The notes under the pieces were generated by a model. The model was not told where the DNA came from, did no database searches, and saw only the letters and a program-made list of their open reading frames with translations. This document shows positions 48,101 to 56,916 of a stretch of DNA of 64,000 nucleotides, piece after piece. Position 1 is the stretch's first letter, and each line of letters starts with the position of its first letter. Source of the stretch: JBKXSZ01 sp047017005 (GTDB lineage Bacteria; Bacillota; Clostridia; TANB77; CAG-508); assembly GCA_047017005.1 (NCBI GenBank), contig JBKXSZ010000004.1, forward strand, positions 12,443-76,442, read 5' to 3'. The translations under genes were made by a program, and so were the position numbers.

Positions 48101-48634
48101 TAGATCTTCTAATTCTTCGTTGTAAAAAATACTTACCATTTGGTTAAAAATTCTGTATTCATTTTGAGTTGCATTTGAGTTTGATATATTTTTTGTAGAT
48201 AATTTATTTTCACTTTCTATTGTTTTATTTTCTATTATATCTTCAAACAATTCAAAACCTTGCTCTTTAATTTTTTCTGTGTCAGTAGTTTCGTTTTCTA
48301 TTTCTTGTTGTTTATCTTCTAAAGAATAGTTATTCCCTTCATCAACAAATGTTAATACTGTTGCTAAAGAATGCTTACATACTCCATAATGATTATAATA
48401 GTCTAAACAAGTACAACTTACATCTTCTATTTCTCCCTCTTTTACTAATACATATGTATTATATATTTCCCCATTTCCTTTTACTTTTGCTTTTATTTCA
48501 AAGTTTAGTGGATTTTCATATTCGTAGTTTTGAATTGCTACCCTTTTTTCTTTCCTGTATTTTTGAGCTTTTTTTGTTCTTTCATAGCCTGCATCATTAT
48601 ATAAATTTTCTATTACATTTTTATTAACTCGCAT
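45197..48634 (-). CDS. SNF2-family helicase with SWIM zinc finger
   Basis: 1145 residues. The N-terminal SWIM motif is CTCLDYYNHYGVCKH (C74, C76, C86, H88). The SNF2 ATPase in the C-terminal half has Walker A ADDMGLGKTIQ, IIADEAQYLKNSNT, ALTGTPIENSLAELWSIFDY, and the helicase C-terminal block LISLKAGGTGLNLTGAD and DRAYRIGQ. Bacterial SNF2 proteins of this kind bind DNA or RNA polymerase and use ATP to move along DNA. Two to four kilobases long is normal. It has its own promoter. Confidence 0.93.
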   Translation of the reverse strand: MRVNKNVIENLYNDAGYERTKKAQKYRKEKRVAIQNYEYENPLNFEIKAKVKGNGEIYNTYVLVKEGEIEDVSCTCLDYYNHYGVCKHSLATVLTFVDEGNNYSLEDKQQEIENETTDTEKIKEQGFELFEDIIENKTIESENKLSTKNISNSNATQNEYRIFNQMVSIFYNEELEDLEEEETELKTQGSVKLEPSIYYDKFTGEMKLEFKIGKTKMYKIKNLSEFYTRMLNKENYSYGKNLKFVHVKENFEEESQELLSFLMKYAEIIKYANSNSNSNYRFYGNALSETSIILSNSGIDDLFEILKGKEILVKREYTENLVEFTEEKPDIEFTLNKLGKDQYEIVPSIDIYKVSIIIGKKYKYVLSEKKLYRCTKEFENSNLKMLEIFRQNYMTEVKLGKKELSQLFSIVIPKVKDAINLENLREEEIEKYKPEILVVKVYLDFDKNDYLIADVKFQYGNNEFNPLDEKQKINFARNKIQETKTLNIFRKTGFMFDINNLRFILPDNDKIYQFLTEDINYYMQKFDVLVTENFKQKQIRQNKIGSLGVKVENNLLSIDLKKLDIDINELEDIMSKYNLKKKYHRLKDGSFLNLENNEEIEFLDKLTTGMGIDYKEIEEGEVNLPIYRSFYLDKLLKGINSNQVNKNSEYKKVVKQLNKENIEEEIQIPEKLENTLRYYQKTGFKWLKTLDKYNFGGILADDMGLGKTIQMLSIIVDYVETTPLEERRASIVVSPSSLALNWENEAKKFAEGLQTMVINGTLQERKKKISEIQNYDLVITSYDLLKRDIELYKDKNYNFRFIIADEAQYLKNSNTQNAKAIKKILADTKYALTGTPIENSLAELWSIFDYIMPGYLFAYKQFKNMYETPIVKDNDVKTMNKLKMLIEPFVLRRTKKEVLTELPDKTVTVLSSEMGEEQKNIYLSYLAQAKQEVAEEINVNGVERSHIKILAALTRLRQICCHPSLFIDNYKDGSSKLEQCMEIIEDAIKGNHKILLFSGYTSMFSIIEEELKERNIKYFKLTGATKVEERMKLVDEFNQNLEVKIFLISLKAGGTGLNLTGADMVIHYDPWWNLSTENQATDRAYRIGQKNNVQVYKLITKNSIEEKIYELQQKKAELMDNMLSTKVSFINKLSKDDIMKLFDTF

Positions 48635-48661
48635 ATTTTTTCTCCTTTTATTCGGTTAATA

Positions 48662-48690
48662 ATTATATAATATTTTTTCTTTATTTTCAA
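48662..48690 (-). promoter_or_regulatory. Sigma-A promoter of the SNF2 gene
   Basis: Minus strand: TTGAAA, 17 bases, TATAAT; about 28 bases before the start. Confidence 0.75.
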
Positions 48691-48698
48691 CCAAAAAA

Positions 48699-48745
48699 CA
48701 AAAAGACACAAATTTATTGTATAAAATAAATTTGTGTCTTTAAGT
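48699..48745 (-). terminator. Terminator after the Spo0E-like gene
   Basis: AAAGACACAAATTTATT and AATAAATTTGTGTCTTT form a 17-bp stem around a short AT loop; it overlaps the stop codon. Confidence 0.8.
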
Positions 48746-48952
48746 TTTTCCATCTAATTCAATTTTATTTCTTTTATTACTTCTTTTTGCCTTGCAAACT
48801 CTACAAACTTGTTGTTTATCTTCATAGTATTTTGCAATTAGTTCGTCTAATTCTATGCTTAATTGATAAATGATAGTATAGTCTTTTTTCTGTTCTATAC
48901 TTTGATTTAATTTGTTTCTTAATTTACAAATTTCATCATTTAACATACTCAT
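48740..48952 (-). CDS. Spo0E-like aspartyl-phosphate phosphatase
   Basis: 70 residues. The Spo0E signature is seen as DYTIIYQLSIELDELIAKYY, with SxELD. The family removes the phosphate from Spo0A~P, so it would hold back sporulation. Its presence suggests a Spo0A phosphorelay in this organism. The C-terminal KAKRSNKRNKIELDGKT is a basic tail. Confidence 0.85.
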   Translation of the reverse strand: MSMLNDEICKLRNKLNQSIEQKKDYTIIYQLSIELDELIAKYYEDKQQVCRVCKAKRSNKRNKIELDGKT

Positions 48953-49084
48953 CTCTCCTTTTTATTAATTTATCTTCCGTATACTTATAAATTAACACAG
49001 AAAACTCCTCTAGTCAAGTATTTTCAATGGTTTTTGTCAACTTTCGTATAACATTTTTTCTTGTTTTTCGACAGCTAGAAACAG

Positions 49085-49130
49085 AAAAAAACGGTATCAT
49101 TTTTTTGAATTTATAATAACCGCTTTTTTT
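49085..49130 (-). terminator. Terminator after ymfH
   Basis: AAAAAAGCGGT and ACCGTTTTTT pair with one bulged base, with a long AT loop. Confidence 0.55.
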
Positions 49131-49153
49131 ACACATTTTTTAACTATTATTTT

Positions 49154-50440
49154 TTAACTTTTTACTATTGAAAGTACCATTTTATTTTCTTTAAATACAT
49201 CTTTTAACACCTGGTTTAAATATTCTACATTTATACTGTTTATTTCTTCTATATAGTCAAAACTATTAATTCCCTTGAAGTAGTCTGCTAAAAACATTCT
49301 TGCAATATCTGTAACATCATTATATTCTTTTACATATCCACCATATATCATTTTCTTGTTTCTCTCGAAATCATTTTCATCTATTCCGTTTTCATTTAAC
49401 TCTTTTACCCTTAATTTGAATTTTTCATATAATTTTTCTGGATCTGTTGATTGTCCAGCAATTAGTATATGAGCATATGTTTTTGAAAATTCATAGTCTA
49501 AACTTGCTCCTGAATAAATTAATCCTTCGTTATATAACTCTTTGTATAACTTTGAACTTCTTCCCATTATTATATTTAGTAAAATTTCTATTGCAATATG
49601 TTTTTTTACTATATCTGTTTTGTTGGAATTTTCCACATTATCAATTTTATCTTTTATTCCTATTGTATATAATGGTTGACTAACTTCTAATTTTTGTTCT
49701 ATTTTTTCTTTTACTATTTCTTCTGGTTCTTCTTTAAAAATTCTTTCTATTTTCCCATTGCTTTTTTTATCTATTAATCTTTTCTTTACTTCTTTTATTA
49801 ATTTTTCTGGCTCAAAGTCTCCACAAATTACCATTGCCATGTTTGATGGATTATAGAAGGTTTCATAACATTTATATAATATTTCTTTATCAATCTTACT
49901 AATTGTTTCTATTGTTCCCACAATGTCTATTTTTATAGGATTATTATGGTACATTGCTTCCATAGCATTTAGATAAACTCTCCATTCAGGATAGTCATCA
50001 TACATCATTATTTCTTGACCAATTATTCCTTTTTCTTTTTCTACATTTTCGTCTGTAAAATATGGGTGTTGAACATAGTCCATCAATTCGTCCATTGCTT
50101 CATAAAAATTATCTGTACATTCAAATAAATATGCTGTATGGTCATTTGTTGTGTATGCATTTGCATCTACTCCTAAACTTGTTAAAACATCTAAACTATT
50201 TGTTCCATTTTCTTGTTCAAACATTTTATGTTCTAAAAAATGTGCTACTCCATTTGGCACCGTCGTTTTTTCTTCTTCCCCTGGAACTATGAACTCATTG
50301 TCATTTGATCCATAATTTGTTCCCCAAATCATATATTTCTTTTGAACACCTGGTTTAGGTATTATCATTACTGTTAATCCATTATCAAGTTTCTCAATAT
50401 ATACTTTTTCTTTTACTTTTGAATTTTCTATAATTTGCAT
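49154..50440 (-). CDS. ymfH: M16 family metallopeptidase (YmfH-like)
   Basis: 428 residues. The inverted zinc motif HFLEH is at residues 67-71, with a distal Glu in EKEKGIIGQEI. This is the catalytic M16 partner of a YmfF/YmfH pair. Substrate unknown. The inactive-looking partner lies just upstream. Confidence 0.92.
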   Translation of the reverse strand: MQIIENSKVKEKVYIEKLDNGLTVMIIPKPGVQKKYMIWGTNYGSNDNEFIVPGEEEKTTVPNGVAHFLEHKMFEQENGTNSLDVLTSLGVDANAYTTNDHTAYLFECTDNFYEAMDELMDYVQHPYFTDENVEKEKGIIGQEIMMYDDYPEWRVYLNAMEAMYHNNPIKIDIVGTIETISKIDKEILYKCYETFYNPSNMAMVICGDFEPEKLIKEVKKRLIDKKSNGKIERIFKEEPEEIVKEKIEQKLEVSQPLYTIGIKDKIDNVENSNKTDIVKKHIAIEILLNIIMGRSSKLYKELYNEGLIYSGASLDYEFSKTYAHILIAGQSTDPEKLYEKFKLRVKELNENGIDENDFERNKKMIYGGYVKEYNDVTDIARMFLADYFKGINSFDYIEEINSINVEYLNQVLKDVFKENKMVLSIVKS

Positions 50441-50526
50441 TAAACTCTCATTCCTTTCCTACCTTATTAAAAGTCACATATAGTAGTGAAATATTCTTTA
50501 TTTTCTTCAAACTAAGTCTTCCTTTT

Positions 50527-51801
50527 TTAATTTCTTAAGAAGTATATTGTATTTATTTTTATTTTACTTGCAATATCTATAACATCCTGCTTATTAACTT
50601 CTTGGATTTTTTTCATATAATTTTCTAAATTCACTTCATTTTTTGATAATTCTTGACCAAAACAATATGTTATTTGAGTATCTTGTTCATCATCTATTAA
50701 TTTTATCGATGCCAATATACCTTTTTTTGCATTTTCTACTTCTTCTTCCGTAAAATCTCCTGCTTTCATATCTTCTATTTGCTTTCTTATTAATTCTAAT
50801 GCTTTTTCATAGTTCGATATTTCTATTCCACATCTTACGAAAATATTGTTCTTAATTCTATGATAACTTGAACTTGCTACATATGCTAAATGTGCTTTTT
50901 CTCTTACATTTTGAAACATTTTAGAATTCGCACTTCCACCTAGCAAACTGTTATATATCATTGTATCATATTTTAATTCTTCATTTTCTAAATTAACATC
51001 TAATCCTAATATTAATTTTCCCTGTGTTACATCCATATTTTCTATTATAGTTTTTTCTTCAACATTTTTTACTTTATTTAGATTTACATTATTTGTGACA
51101 AATTTAGCTTCCCTTTCTTGTAATCTTTGTATATCTTCATTATTCTTCACTATTTCTTCAATATTTTCAGTAATGTCACCAGATACAAATATATCAATTT
51201 TACACTCTTCTCTTAATTTTTTGTATTGGTCATATAGGTTGTTTTCATTAATATTATCCAAATCCTCGATATATCCAAATTTGTATAATCCAAATGGTTC
51301 ATTTTTATACATTTCTTCTATACATCTATCAAGAGAATAACTCGCTTTATTATCTATTTTTCCCTCTATTCTTTGTTTTATATTATTCTTTTCTTGTTCA
51401 ACATATTCTTTTTTGAATCCTTCATTTTCTACTAATGGATTAAATACTATTTCTACTATTTTTTGTATAGCAGTTTTTAACATATTTTCTTCAGTTTGTG
51501 GTAAAAATTTATCATTTATTGTTTCTATATAAAATTTTAAAACTTGATTATCTCCTGTTTTATCTAACCCACAGTCAAAACTAGCCCCATACATTTCTTC
51601 AAGTTCTTTACTAATTTGTTCTTGAGTTGGCATATTTTTACTTCCTCTTCTTAGTAAAGCTGATATTACCGCATTTTTAGTTACAGTTTCTCTTTCTAAT
51701 TTTGTTGTTAGAAAAATTGCAATTAGGTTTGTTTTAAATTTACCTGTTTTTATTGTATGCAAATTTATTCCTTTTTTTATTTCACTTTTCTTGTATTCCA
51801 T
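50527..51801 (-). CDS. ymfF: M16-like protein without zinc motif (YmfF-like)
   Basis: 424 residues. It has the M16 fold pattern (LRRGSKNMPTQEQISKELEE; ILGLDVNLENEELKYDTMIY; SMFQNVREKAHLAYVASSSYH) but no HxxEH. This is the non-catalytic partner of YmfH in many Firmicutes, and together they likely form a heterodimeric peptidase. The adjacent active copy is 86 bases downstream. Confidence 0.9.
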   Translation of the reverse strand: MEYKKSEIKKGINLHTIKTGKFKTNLIAIFLTTKLERETVTKNAVISALLRRGSKNMPTQEQISKELEEMYGASFDCGLDKTGDNQVLKFYIETINDKFLPQTEENMLKTAIQKIVEIVFNPLVENEGFKKEYVEQEKNNIKQRIEGKIDNKASYSLDRCIEEMYKNEPFGLYKFGYIEDLDNINENNLYDQYKKLREECKIDIFVSGDITENIEEIVKNNEDIQRLQEREAKFVTNNVNLNKVKNVEEKTIIENMDVTQGKLILGLDVNLENEELKYDTMIYNSLLGGSANSKMFQNVREKAHLAYVASSSYHRIKNNIFVRCGIEISNYEKALELIRKQIEDMKAGDFTEEEVENAKKGILASIKLIDDEQDTQITYCFGQELSKNEVNLENYMKKIQEVNKQDVIDIASKIKINTIYFLRN

Positions 51802-52117
51802 AAAAACCGTTCCTTTCCCTCTTAAATTAAAAGCTTACATAGTATGAAAGATTTTTGCCTTCTTCCAAACTATACCTTTTTCTAAGTTATTGTATTACTA
51901 TTTTTTGTTATTTACAATATTTTAATGAGTAAGTTTTTATATTTTTCATAAATTCTATATTAATAAGTTTTATTTTTAGACTAATACATTTAACTATTCT
52001 TTCTAACTTATTATACTTTTTCTGCACGTTTTTATTCAAAACACAAAGAGAATAATTAAATTTTCTGTATTTTTTATTGTACCGAAAATTTCCTATTTTA
52101 TCCCTTTTAGTAAAAAC
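51802..52117. other. Gene-free stretch between ymfF and rpsU
   Basis: About 315 AT-rich bases. No ORF, hairpin or promoter with clear boxes was seen, apart from TTGGAA-N18-TACTAT read toward ymfF on the minus strand, which is weak. Confidence 0.4.
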
Positions 52118-52160
52118 AAAAAATAGAAATGAAAATCAATTTTCCATCCCTATTTTTATC
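52118..52160 (-). terminator. Terminator after rpsU
   Basis: AAAAATAG, ATG and GAAAA on the left pair with TTTTC, CAT and CTATTTTT on the right, with small mismatches. Confidence 0.55.
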
Positions 52161-52173
52161 AGTTATTTAATTA

Positions 52174-52344
52174 CTAAAATTTTCTTTTTCTTGCAGCCTC
52201 TGATTTTTTCTTTCTCTTTACACTAGGCTTTTCATAATGTTCTCTTTTACGTACTTCTTGAAGTACTCCATTTCTTGCACATTGTCTTTTAAATCTTTTT
52301 AATGCATCTTCTATATTTCCATTATTAACTTTAATCTCTAACAT
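52174..52344 (-). CDS. rpsU: Ribosomal protein S21
   Basis: 56 residues, read directly from the minus strand: it starts [20 protein letters not shown] and continues [20 protein letters not shown], ending [10 protein letters not shown]. That is the S21 signature. The GGAGGGG ribosome binding site lies six bases upstream. The promoter is consensus. Small, so easy to miss in ORF searches. Confidence 0.95.
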   Translation of the reverse strand: MLEIKVNNGNIEDALKRFKRQCARNGVLQEVRKREHYEKPSVKRKKKSEAARKRKF

Positions 52345-52409
52345 TTAATTTCCCCTCCTTCCGGTCATACGAAAACTGTATGTTGGGATAACCCTTATTA
52401 ACGGTATTA

Positions 52410-52438
52410 ATTATACATTAAAGCAATATTGTTGTCAA
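52410..52438 (-). promoter_or_regulatory. Consensus sigma-A promoter of rpsU
   Basis: Minus strand: TTGACA, 17 bases, TATAAT, perfect in both boxes. The leader is about 60 nt. Confidence 0.85.
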
Positions 52439-52578
52439 TAGGTAATTTTATTAATTTTAAAATGGCATTTTTGTAATATAAATGTTTTCATTTTTATGCA
52501 CAACTTTTAATGTATAAAGATTTATTTATTCAAATTTTTGCTAATATTATTATATATTAGATTTAGCAGGTGATTAAT

Positions 52579-52776
52579 TTGAAATTTAAAAGAATTAAAG
52601 ATTTGAGAGAAGATAATGATAAACTTCAAAAAGATATTGCTCAACTTCTTGGTATTTCACAACAATATTATTCTGAATATGAAAGTGGTAAAAGAACTAT
52701 TCCTATTTCACATCTCATTACTTTAGCTCAATATTACCAGACCTCTATTGATTATATAGTTGGTATTTCTGATTAA
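52579..52776 (+). CDS. Small XRE-family helix-turn-helix regulator
   Basis: 65 residues. DIAQLLGISQQYYSEYESGK is the Cro/C1-type helix-turn-helix and RTIPISHLITLAQYYQTSID the following helices; the protein has no effector domain. A TTG start at 52579 follows AGGTG by six bases and gives the usual MKFKRIKDLRED start; a GTG three codons upstream is less likely. Target unknown; it may regulate itself. Confidence 0.85.
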   Translation: MKFKRIKDLREDNDKLQKDIAQLLGISQQYYSEYESGKRTIPISHLITLAQYYQTSIDYIVGISD

Positions 52777-52905
52777 AAAAATAATACTCAAAATAAAAAA
52801 ACAAGTTAAATTAATCTATATTATAAAATTAATTTAATTTGTTTTATATTTATTATTTTTTGTATTTCTCTTTATTTAATTTATATTTTATTTTTCTACT
52901 TTTTA

Positions 52906-52923
52906 TCTCCGACCCCAAAATCA
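52906..52923. repeat. Short repeat, copy 1 (TCTCCGACCCCAAAATCA)
   Basis: Eighteen bases shared exactly with 56851-56868. On the minus strand the surroundings are rich in GG and GGG runs (GGTGATTTGGGTGATCGG). Confidence 0.7.
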
Positions 52924-52955
52924 TCCGATCACCCAAATCACCAAAGTCACTAAAA

Positions 52956-53576
52956 TTATGAGAATAAATTTCCTATCCAATTAAATAAAGGATTTTCAAA
53001 TAAAAACTCTCTCATCCATCCATTAGTAAATGGAATAAACCACAGTACTATTCCTATTAATATCACAACAATTATAGTAAGTATCACTGCAATAATATCA
53101 TTTTGTGTAATTTTCTTAAATTCATCTCTTTTAGGCTTATTTTTATATAATTCTTTTGTTAACTCTACAATTCCAGCAAAACTACCTAATTTTTTATTAT
53201 ATTCCTGTTCAGTATTTTTTTCATTATTTGATTTATTTGCATTATTTTTATTAAATTCACTATTATTTATATTGTTCTCACTATTAGTTTGATATTCATT
53301 AGAATTATTTCTCACACTATATTTTCTTTGATACATTTCTTCTATTTCTTTTTCAAGTTCTGCATCATATTGTTCTTTTAAAAATTCATCTGATAATACA
53401 TCATATGCTTCATTAATATCTTTTATTTTCTTTTCTGCATATTTTTGTTTTTCACCAGTATATAAATCTGGATGATATTTTTTTACTAATACTTTATATG
53501 CTTTTTCTATAACTTCTTTTGATGCTCTTCTATTTACTTCTAATATATCATAATAATTTTTCATATTTATTACCAA
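52956..53576 (-). CDS. J-domain protein with a C-terminal membrane segment
   Basis: 206 residues. The J domain is at the start (NYYDILEVNRRASKEVIEKA; VKKYHPDLYTGE with HPD; INEAYDVLSDEFLKEQYD). A low-complexity Asn-rich linker (NNSEFNKNNANKSNNEKN) precedes a hydrophobic segment (IIAVILTIIVVILIGIVLW) that anchors it in the membrane. J proteins stimulate DnaK. The start is ambiguous: a TTG at 53576 has AAAGGG seven bases upstream, the ATG four codons later has none; I keep the TTG. Partner and role unknown. Confidence 0.85.
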   Translation of the reverse strand: MVINMKNYYDILEVNRRASKEVIEKAYKVLVKKYHPDLYTGEKQKYAEKKIKDINEAYDVLSDEFLKEQYDAELEKEIEEMYQRKYSVRNNSNEYQTNSENNINNSEFNKNNANKSNNEKNTEQEYNKKLGSFAGIVELTKELYKNKPKRDEFKKITQNDIIAVILTIIVVILIGIVLWFIPFTNGWMREFLFENPLFNWIGNLFS

Positions 53577-53607
53577 AAGTTTCCCTTTCTCTTCTTCTGT
53601 TATTGTT

Positions 53608-53636
53608 ATTTTATACTAAATTATAAAAAATAGCAA
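53608..53636 (-). promoter_or_regulatory. Probable sigma-A promoter of the J-domain gene
   Basis: Minus strand: TTGCTA, 17 bases, TAAAAT. Confidence 0.6.
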
Positions 53637-53672
53637 TACAAATATATTCAAAACTTATTTATCCTAAATACT

Positions 53673-53722
53673 AAAAACCAGAATTATTAGTATTATTTAA
53701 TAATTCTGGTTTACTTTTACTC
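53673..53722 (-). terminator. Hairpin downstream of ftsH
   Basis: AAACCAGAATTATTA and TAATAATTCTGGTTT form a 15-bp stem, followed by T on the minus strand. A second, AT-only inverted repeat lies at 53737-53782. Confidence 0.7.
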
Positions 53723-53806
53723 AAACTTTTTATATGTTATTTAATAATAAATATTTTGATATTATTCATTATTAAATAATAACTTTCATTTTCTTATATT
53801 CCTATT

Positions 53807-55624
53807 TTAATTATTAGCTTCACCAAATATTGCCTCAAATTCATCAGCTTCGATTTTTTCTTTTTCTAATAAAATTCCAGCTACTTGATGTAATTTATCA
53901 ACATTGTCTGTTAATATTTGTTTAGCTCTATTATATCCAGTATCTACTATTCTTTTTGTTTCTTCATCTATTACTGCTGCTGTTTCTTCTGAATATTCTT
54001 TTGTATGTCCAAAATCTCTTCCTAGGAATACTTCTTCTTGGCTTTCACCTAACATTAAAGCTCCTATTCTTTCACTCATACCGTATTTTGTTACCATGCT
54101 TCTTGCAATTTTTGTAGCTCTTTCTATATCATTACTTGCTCCTGTTGATATATCATTTAAGATAAGTGCTTCTGCTACTCTTCCTCCTAGTAATGATACA
54201 ATATTTTCTTCCATTTCTGTTTTTGACATGAAGGATTTATCTTCTGTTGGTCTATACATTGTATACCCACCAGCCATTCCTCTTGGTACTATTGATATTT
54301 GATGCACTGGGTCTTGTGTTTCTAAGTAGTGACTTACTACTGCATGACCTGCTTCATGATATGCTACTAGTCTATTTTCTTTATCGCTTCTTACTCTTGT
54401 TTTCTTTTCTGGTCCCATTGTAACTTTTACCATTGCATCTTCTATTTCTTTCATTCCGATTTCAGTTAGATTTCTTCTTGCTGCTAAAAGTGCTGCCTCA
54501 TTTAGGACATTTTCTAAATCTGCTCCTGCGAATCCTGAAGTATTTTTTGCTATTATTTTTAAATCTACATCATCTGCTAATCTTTTCTTTCTTGAATGTA
54601 CTTCTAATATTTGTTCCCTTGCCTTAACATCTGGTGCTCCTACTACTATTTGTCTATCAAATCTTCCTGCTCTTAGTAAGGCTTTATCTAATACATCTGG
54701 TCTGTTTGTTGCTGCTAAAACGATTACTCCCTCATTTTCAGCAAATCCATCCATTTCTACTAATAATTGATTTAATGTTTGTTCTCTTTCATCATGTCCT
54801 CCACCAAGTCCTGCACCTCTTTGTCTTCCTACTGCATCTATTTCGTCTATAAATATAATGCATGGTGCATTTTTCTTAGCTTCTTCAAATAAATCTCTTA
54901 CTCTTGATGCTCCTACTCCGACAAACATTTCAACAAAGTCTGAACCACTTATTATGAAAAATGGTACTCCTGCTTCTCCTGCTACTGCTTTTGCTAATAA
55001 AGTTTTACCTGTTCCTGGTTGGCCTACTAATAAAACTCCTTTTGGAATTCTTGCTCCCATATCTGTAAATTTCTTTGGATTTTTTAAGAATTGTACTATT
55101 TCACTTAATTCTTCTTTTTCTTCATCAACACCTGCTACATCTTCAAATGTTATTCTATTCTTTTCTGCTGGTGTCATCATTCTAGCTTTGCTTTTTCCAA
55201 ATGCCATTGTTTTATTACCCGGAGCTCCACTATTTGCTCCTCCCATCATTAAGAACCAGAATACTAAGAAAATTATTATTATTCCAAATGGTGTTAACAA
55301 GCTAAGAATTGTTATGAATATTGACTCAGATTTTTCTTCTAAAGTAAACGCTCCTGCTTTAAGAAAGTCTTCTGTATAAGCCATAAAACTTTCCATATCT
55401 GGTATGTTTACTTCTTTTTTTACTCTATCGTCTTTTAATTGTACTTGTGCATTTTTACCATCTGCTTGTATTTGTATTGATTCAACATTTCCATTATTAA
55501 TATCAGCTATTAAATCAGAATATTTTAATTTAGAATTACTATTTTCTAGTACTGATGATAATACTACAATAAATATTACTCCTATAATTAGCCACATAGC
55601 TAATGTTTTAATTCCATTTTTCAA
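53807..55624 (-). CDS. ftsH: ATP-dependent zinc metalloprotease FtsH
   Basis: 605 residues. Two membrane segments (about 7-25 and 102-127), a Walker A GQPGTGKT at 201-208, Walker [12 protein letters not shown], second-region-of-homology [20 protein letters not shown], and the zinc motif HEAGH at 423-427 with a distal SNDIERAT block. It degrades membrane and unstable cytosolic proteins. The start is a TTG with AGGAGG eight bases upstream. It has its own promoter. Confidence 0.97.
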   Translation of the reverse strand: MKNGIKTLAMWLIIGVIFIVVLSSVLENSNSKLKYSDLIADINNGNVESIQIQADGKNAQVQLKDDRVKKEVNIPDMESFMAYTEDFLKAGAFTLEEKSESIFITILSLLTPFGIIIIFLVFWFLMMGGANSGAPGNKTMAFGKSKARMMTPAEKNRITFEDVAGVDEEKEELSEIVQFLKNPKKFTDMGARIPKGVLLVGQPGTGKTLLAKAVAGEAGVPFFIISGSDFVEMFVGVGASRVRDLFEEAKKNAPCIIFIDEIDAVGRQRGAGLGGGHDEREQTLNQLLVEMDGFAENEGVIVLAATNRPDVLDKALLRAGRFDRQIVVGAPDVKAREQILEVHSRKKRLADDVDLKIIAKNTSGFAGADLENVLNEAALLAARRNLTEIGMKEIEDAMVKVTMGPEKKTRVRSDKENRLVAYHEAGHAVVSHYLETQDPVHQISIVPRGMAGGYTMYRPTEDKSFMSKTEMEENIVSLLGGRVAEALILNDISTGASNDIERATKIARSMVTKYGMSERIGALMLGESQEEVFLGRDFGHTKEYSEETAAVIDEETKRIVDTGYNRAKQILTDNVDKLHQVAGILLEKEKIEADEFEAIFGEANN

Positions 55625-55689
55625 AATTTCTTCCTCCTCTTTTATGCATTATGTTAAAGTCACAATACATCCCCTTTATGTTTTAAAAT

Positions 55690-55718
55690 CTTATATCATA
55701 TTGTTTTTGGTTTTTCAA
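55690..55718 (-). promoter_or_regulatory. Sigma-A promoter of ftsH
   Basis: Minus strand: TTGAAA, 17 bases, TATAAG. Confidence 0.65.
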
Positions 55719-55760
55719 TAGTTTTTTTATTTCTTTTTCATTACAAAATTACCATGCTTT

Positions 55761-56801
55761 CTATACCTTTACGGATACTTGGTAATTAGCTTTGCCTAAA
55801 AAATATATTTTTGAATTTTTAGTTAAAACTTTTATATTTTTGTTTGGAGTTAAATATTTATTTCCTACATTATTATTACAAAGTTTAATAATATTTTCTA
55901 TATGTATTTTTTCTATTCCTTTACTACTTCCAAAAATCCTCGTTATAGTATATAGTATTAATCTTGATTTTATTACTTTTTCTTCATTATTAAATTTCTT
56001 TAAATCTAGTATTATTGTTCTTTTTTCTAAATCTTCTTCTATAAGTATTTCTTTATATTCTTTTTCGACTTGTTTTTCAATATATATTTCTTCTTCTGTT
56101 ACTAAATCTGATAATCTATTTATTGTTTCTATAATATTTGGATTAAACTCTTTTTTTATAAATGGTATTATAATATTTCTTATTTTGTTTCTGGTATAAA
56201 TATTTTCAAAATTTGTTTTGTCTATTCTTGGATTTAAGTTTTCTTTTTCACAATATCCTTCAATTTCTTCTCTTTCACATTCGATAAGTGGTCTTATATA
56301 TTTTTCTCTCTTTGCTTCAATTCCTTTTAATCCTGAAACTCCACTTCCTCTTATTATATTCATTATTACTGTTTCTGCATTGTCATTTTTGTTATGTGCT
56401 ATTGCAATTTTACTTGAAGACGTTTTTCTTAATATTTCATCAAAAAACTTATATCTTTCATTTCTTCCAGCTTCTTCTGTTCCTATTTTACTAGTATTAG
56501 CAATTTTTTCTACATCTATACTTCTTGAATAGAAATTAAGGCCATTTTCCTTACAGTATTTTTTTACATAATTTTCGTCTTCTTTCGCTTCTTCCCTAAT
56601 CATATGATTAATGTGTGCAACTGTAATTTCAAAATCTAATGTCCCATTTTCTTTTATTTCTTTTAGAACATTTAACATACACATTGAATCAGGTCCTCCA
56701 GAAACTCCTAATACTAACTTGTCTCCATCTGATATTAATTCATATTTTTTTATTGTATCTAAAACTTTTTCTTTTAATCCATATATTATTCTTTTTGCCA
56801 T
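55761..56801 (-). CDS. tilS: tRNA(Ile)-lysidine synthase
   Basis: 346 residues, shorter than many homologues. The PP-loop is SGGPDS at 34-39; HINHMIREEAKEDENYV and AGRNERYKFFDEI follow, then HNKNDNAETVIMNI. It adds lysine to C34 of the AUA-reading tRNA-Ile. The C-terminal domain is reduced (KIYFLGKANYQVSV). It sits between dnaB and ftsH, the usual order. Confidence 0.93.
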   Translation of the reverse strand: MAKRIIYGLKEKVLDTIKKYELISDGDKLVLGVSGGPDSMCMLNVLKEIKENGTLDFEITVAHINHMIREEAKEDENYVKKYCKENGLNFYSRSIDVEKIANTSKIGTEEAGRNERYKFFDEILRKTSSSKIAIAHNKNDNAETVIMNIIRGSGVSGLKGIEAKREKYIRPLIECEREEIEGYCEKENLNPRIDKTNFENIYTRNKIRNIIIPFIKKEFNPNIIETINRLSDLVTEEEIYIEKQVEKEYKEILIEEDLEKRTIILDLKKFNNEEKVIKSRLILYTITRIFGSSKGIEKIHIENIIKLCNNNVGNKYLTPNKNIKVLTKNSKIYFLGKANYQVSVKV

Positions 56802-56850
56802 TTTCTCTCCTAGCTGGAATGTTTCACTTTTTCTTTATAAATGATTTTCG

Positions 56851-56868
56851 TCTCCGACCCCAAAATCA
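56851..56868. repeat. Short repeat, copy 2 (TCTCCGACCCCAAAATCA)
   Basis: Exact copy of 52906-52923, lying between dnaB and tilS. Both copies are just downstream of a minus-strand gene. Confidence 0.7.
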
Positions 56869-56916
56869 CGACCCAAAAATTATCCATTCCTTCTTTTATT
56901 ATCTTTCATTATCACA

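Noticed and set aside
54858..55379. 173-codon plus-strand ORF
   Set aside because: Lies wholly inside ftsH on the other strand, whose product is a clear, full-length family member.
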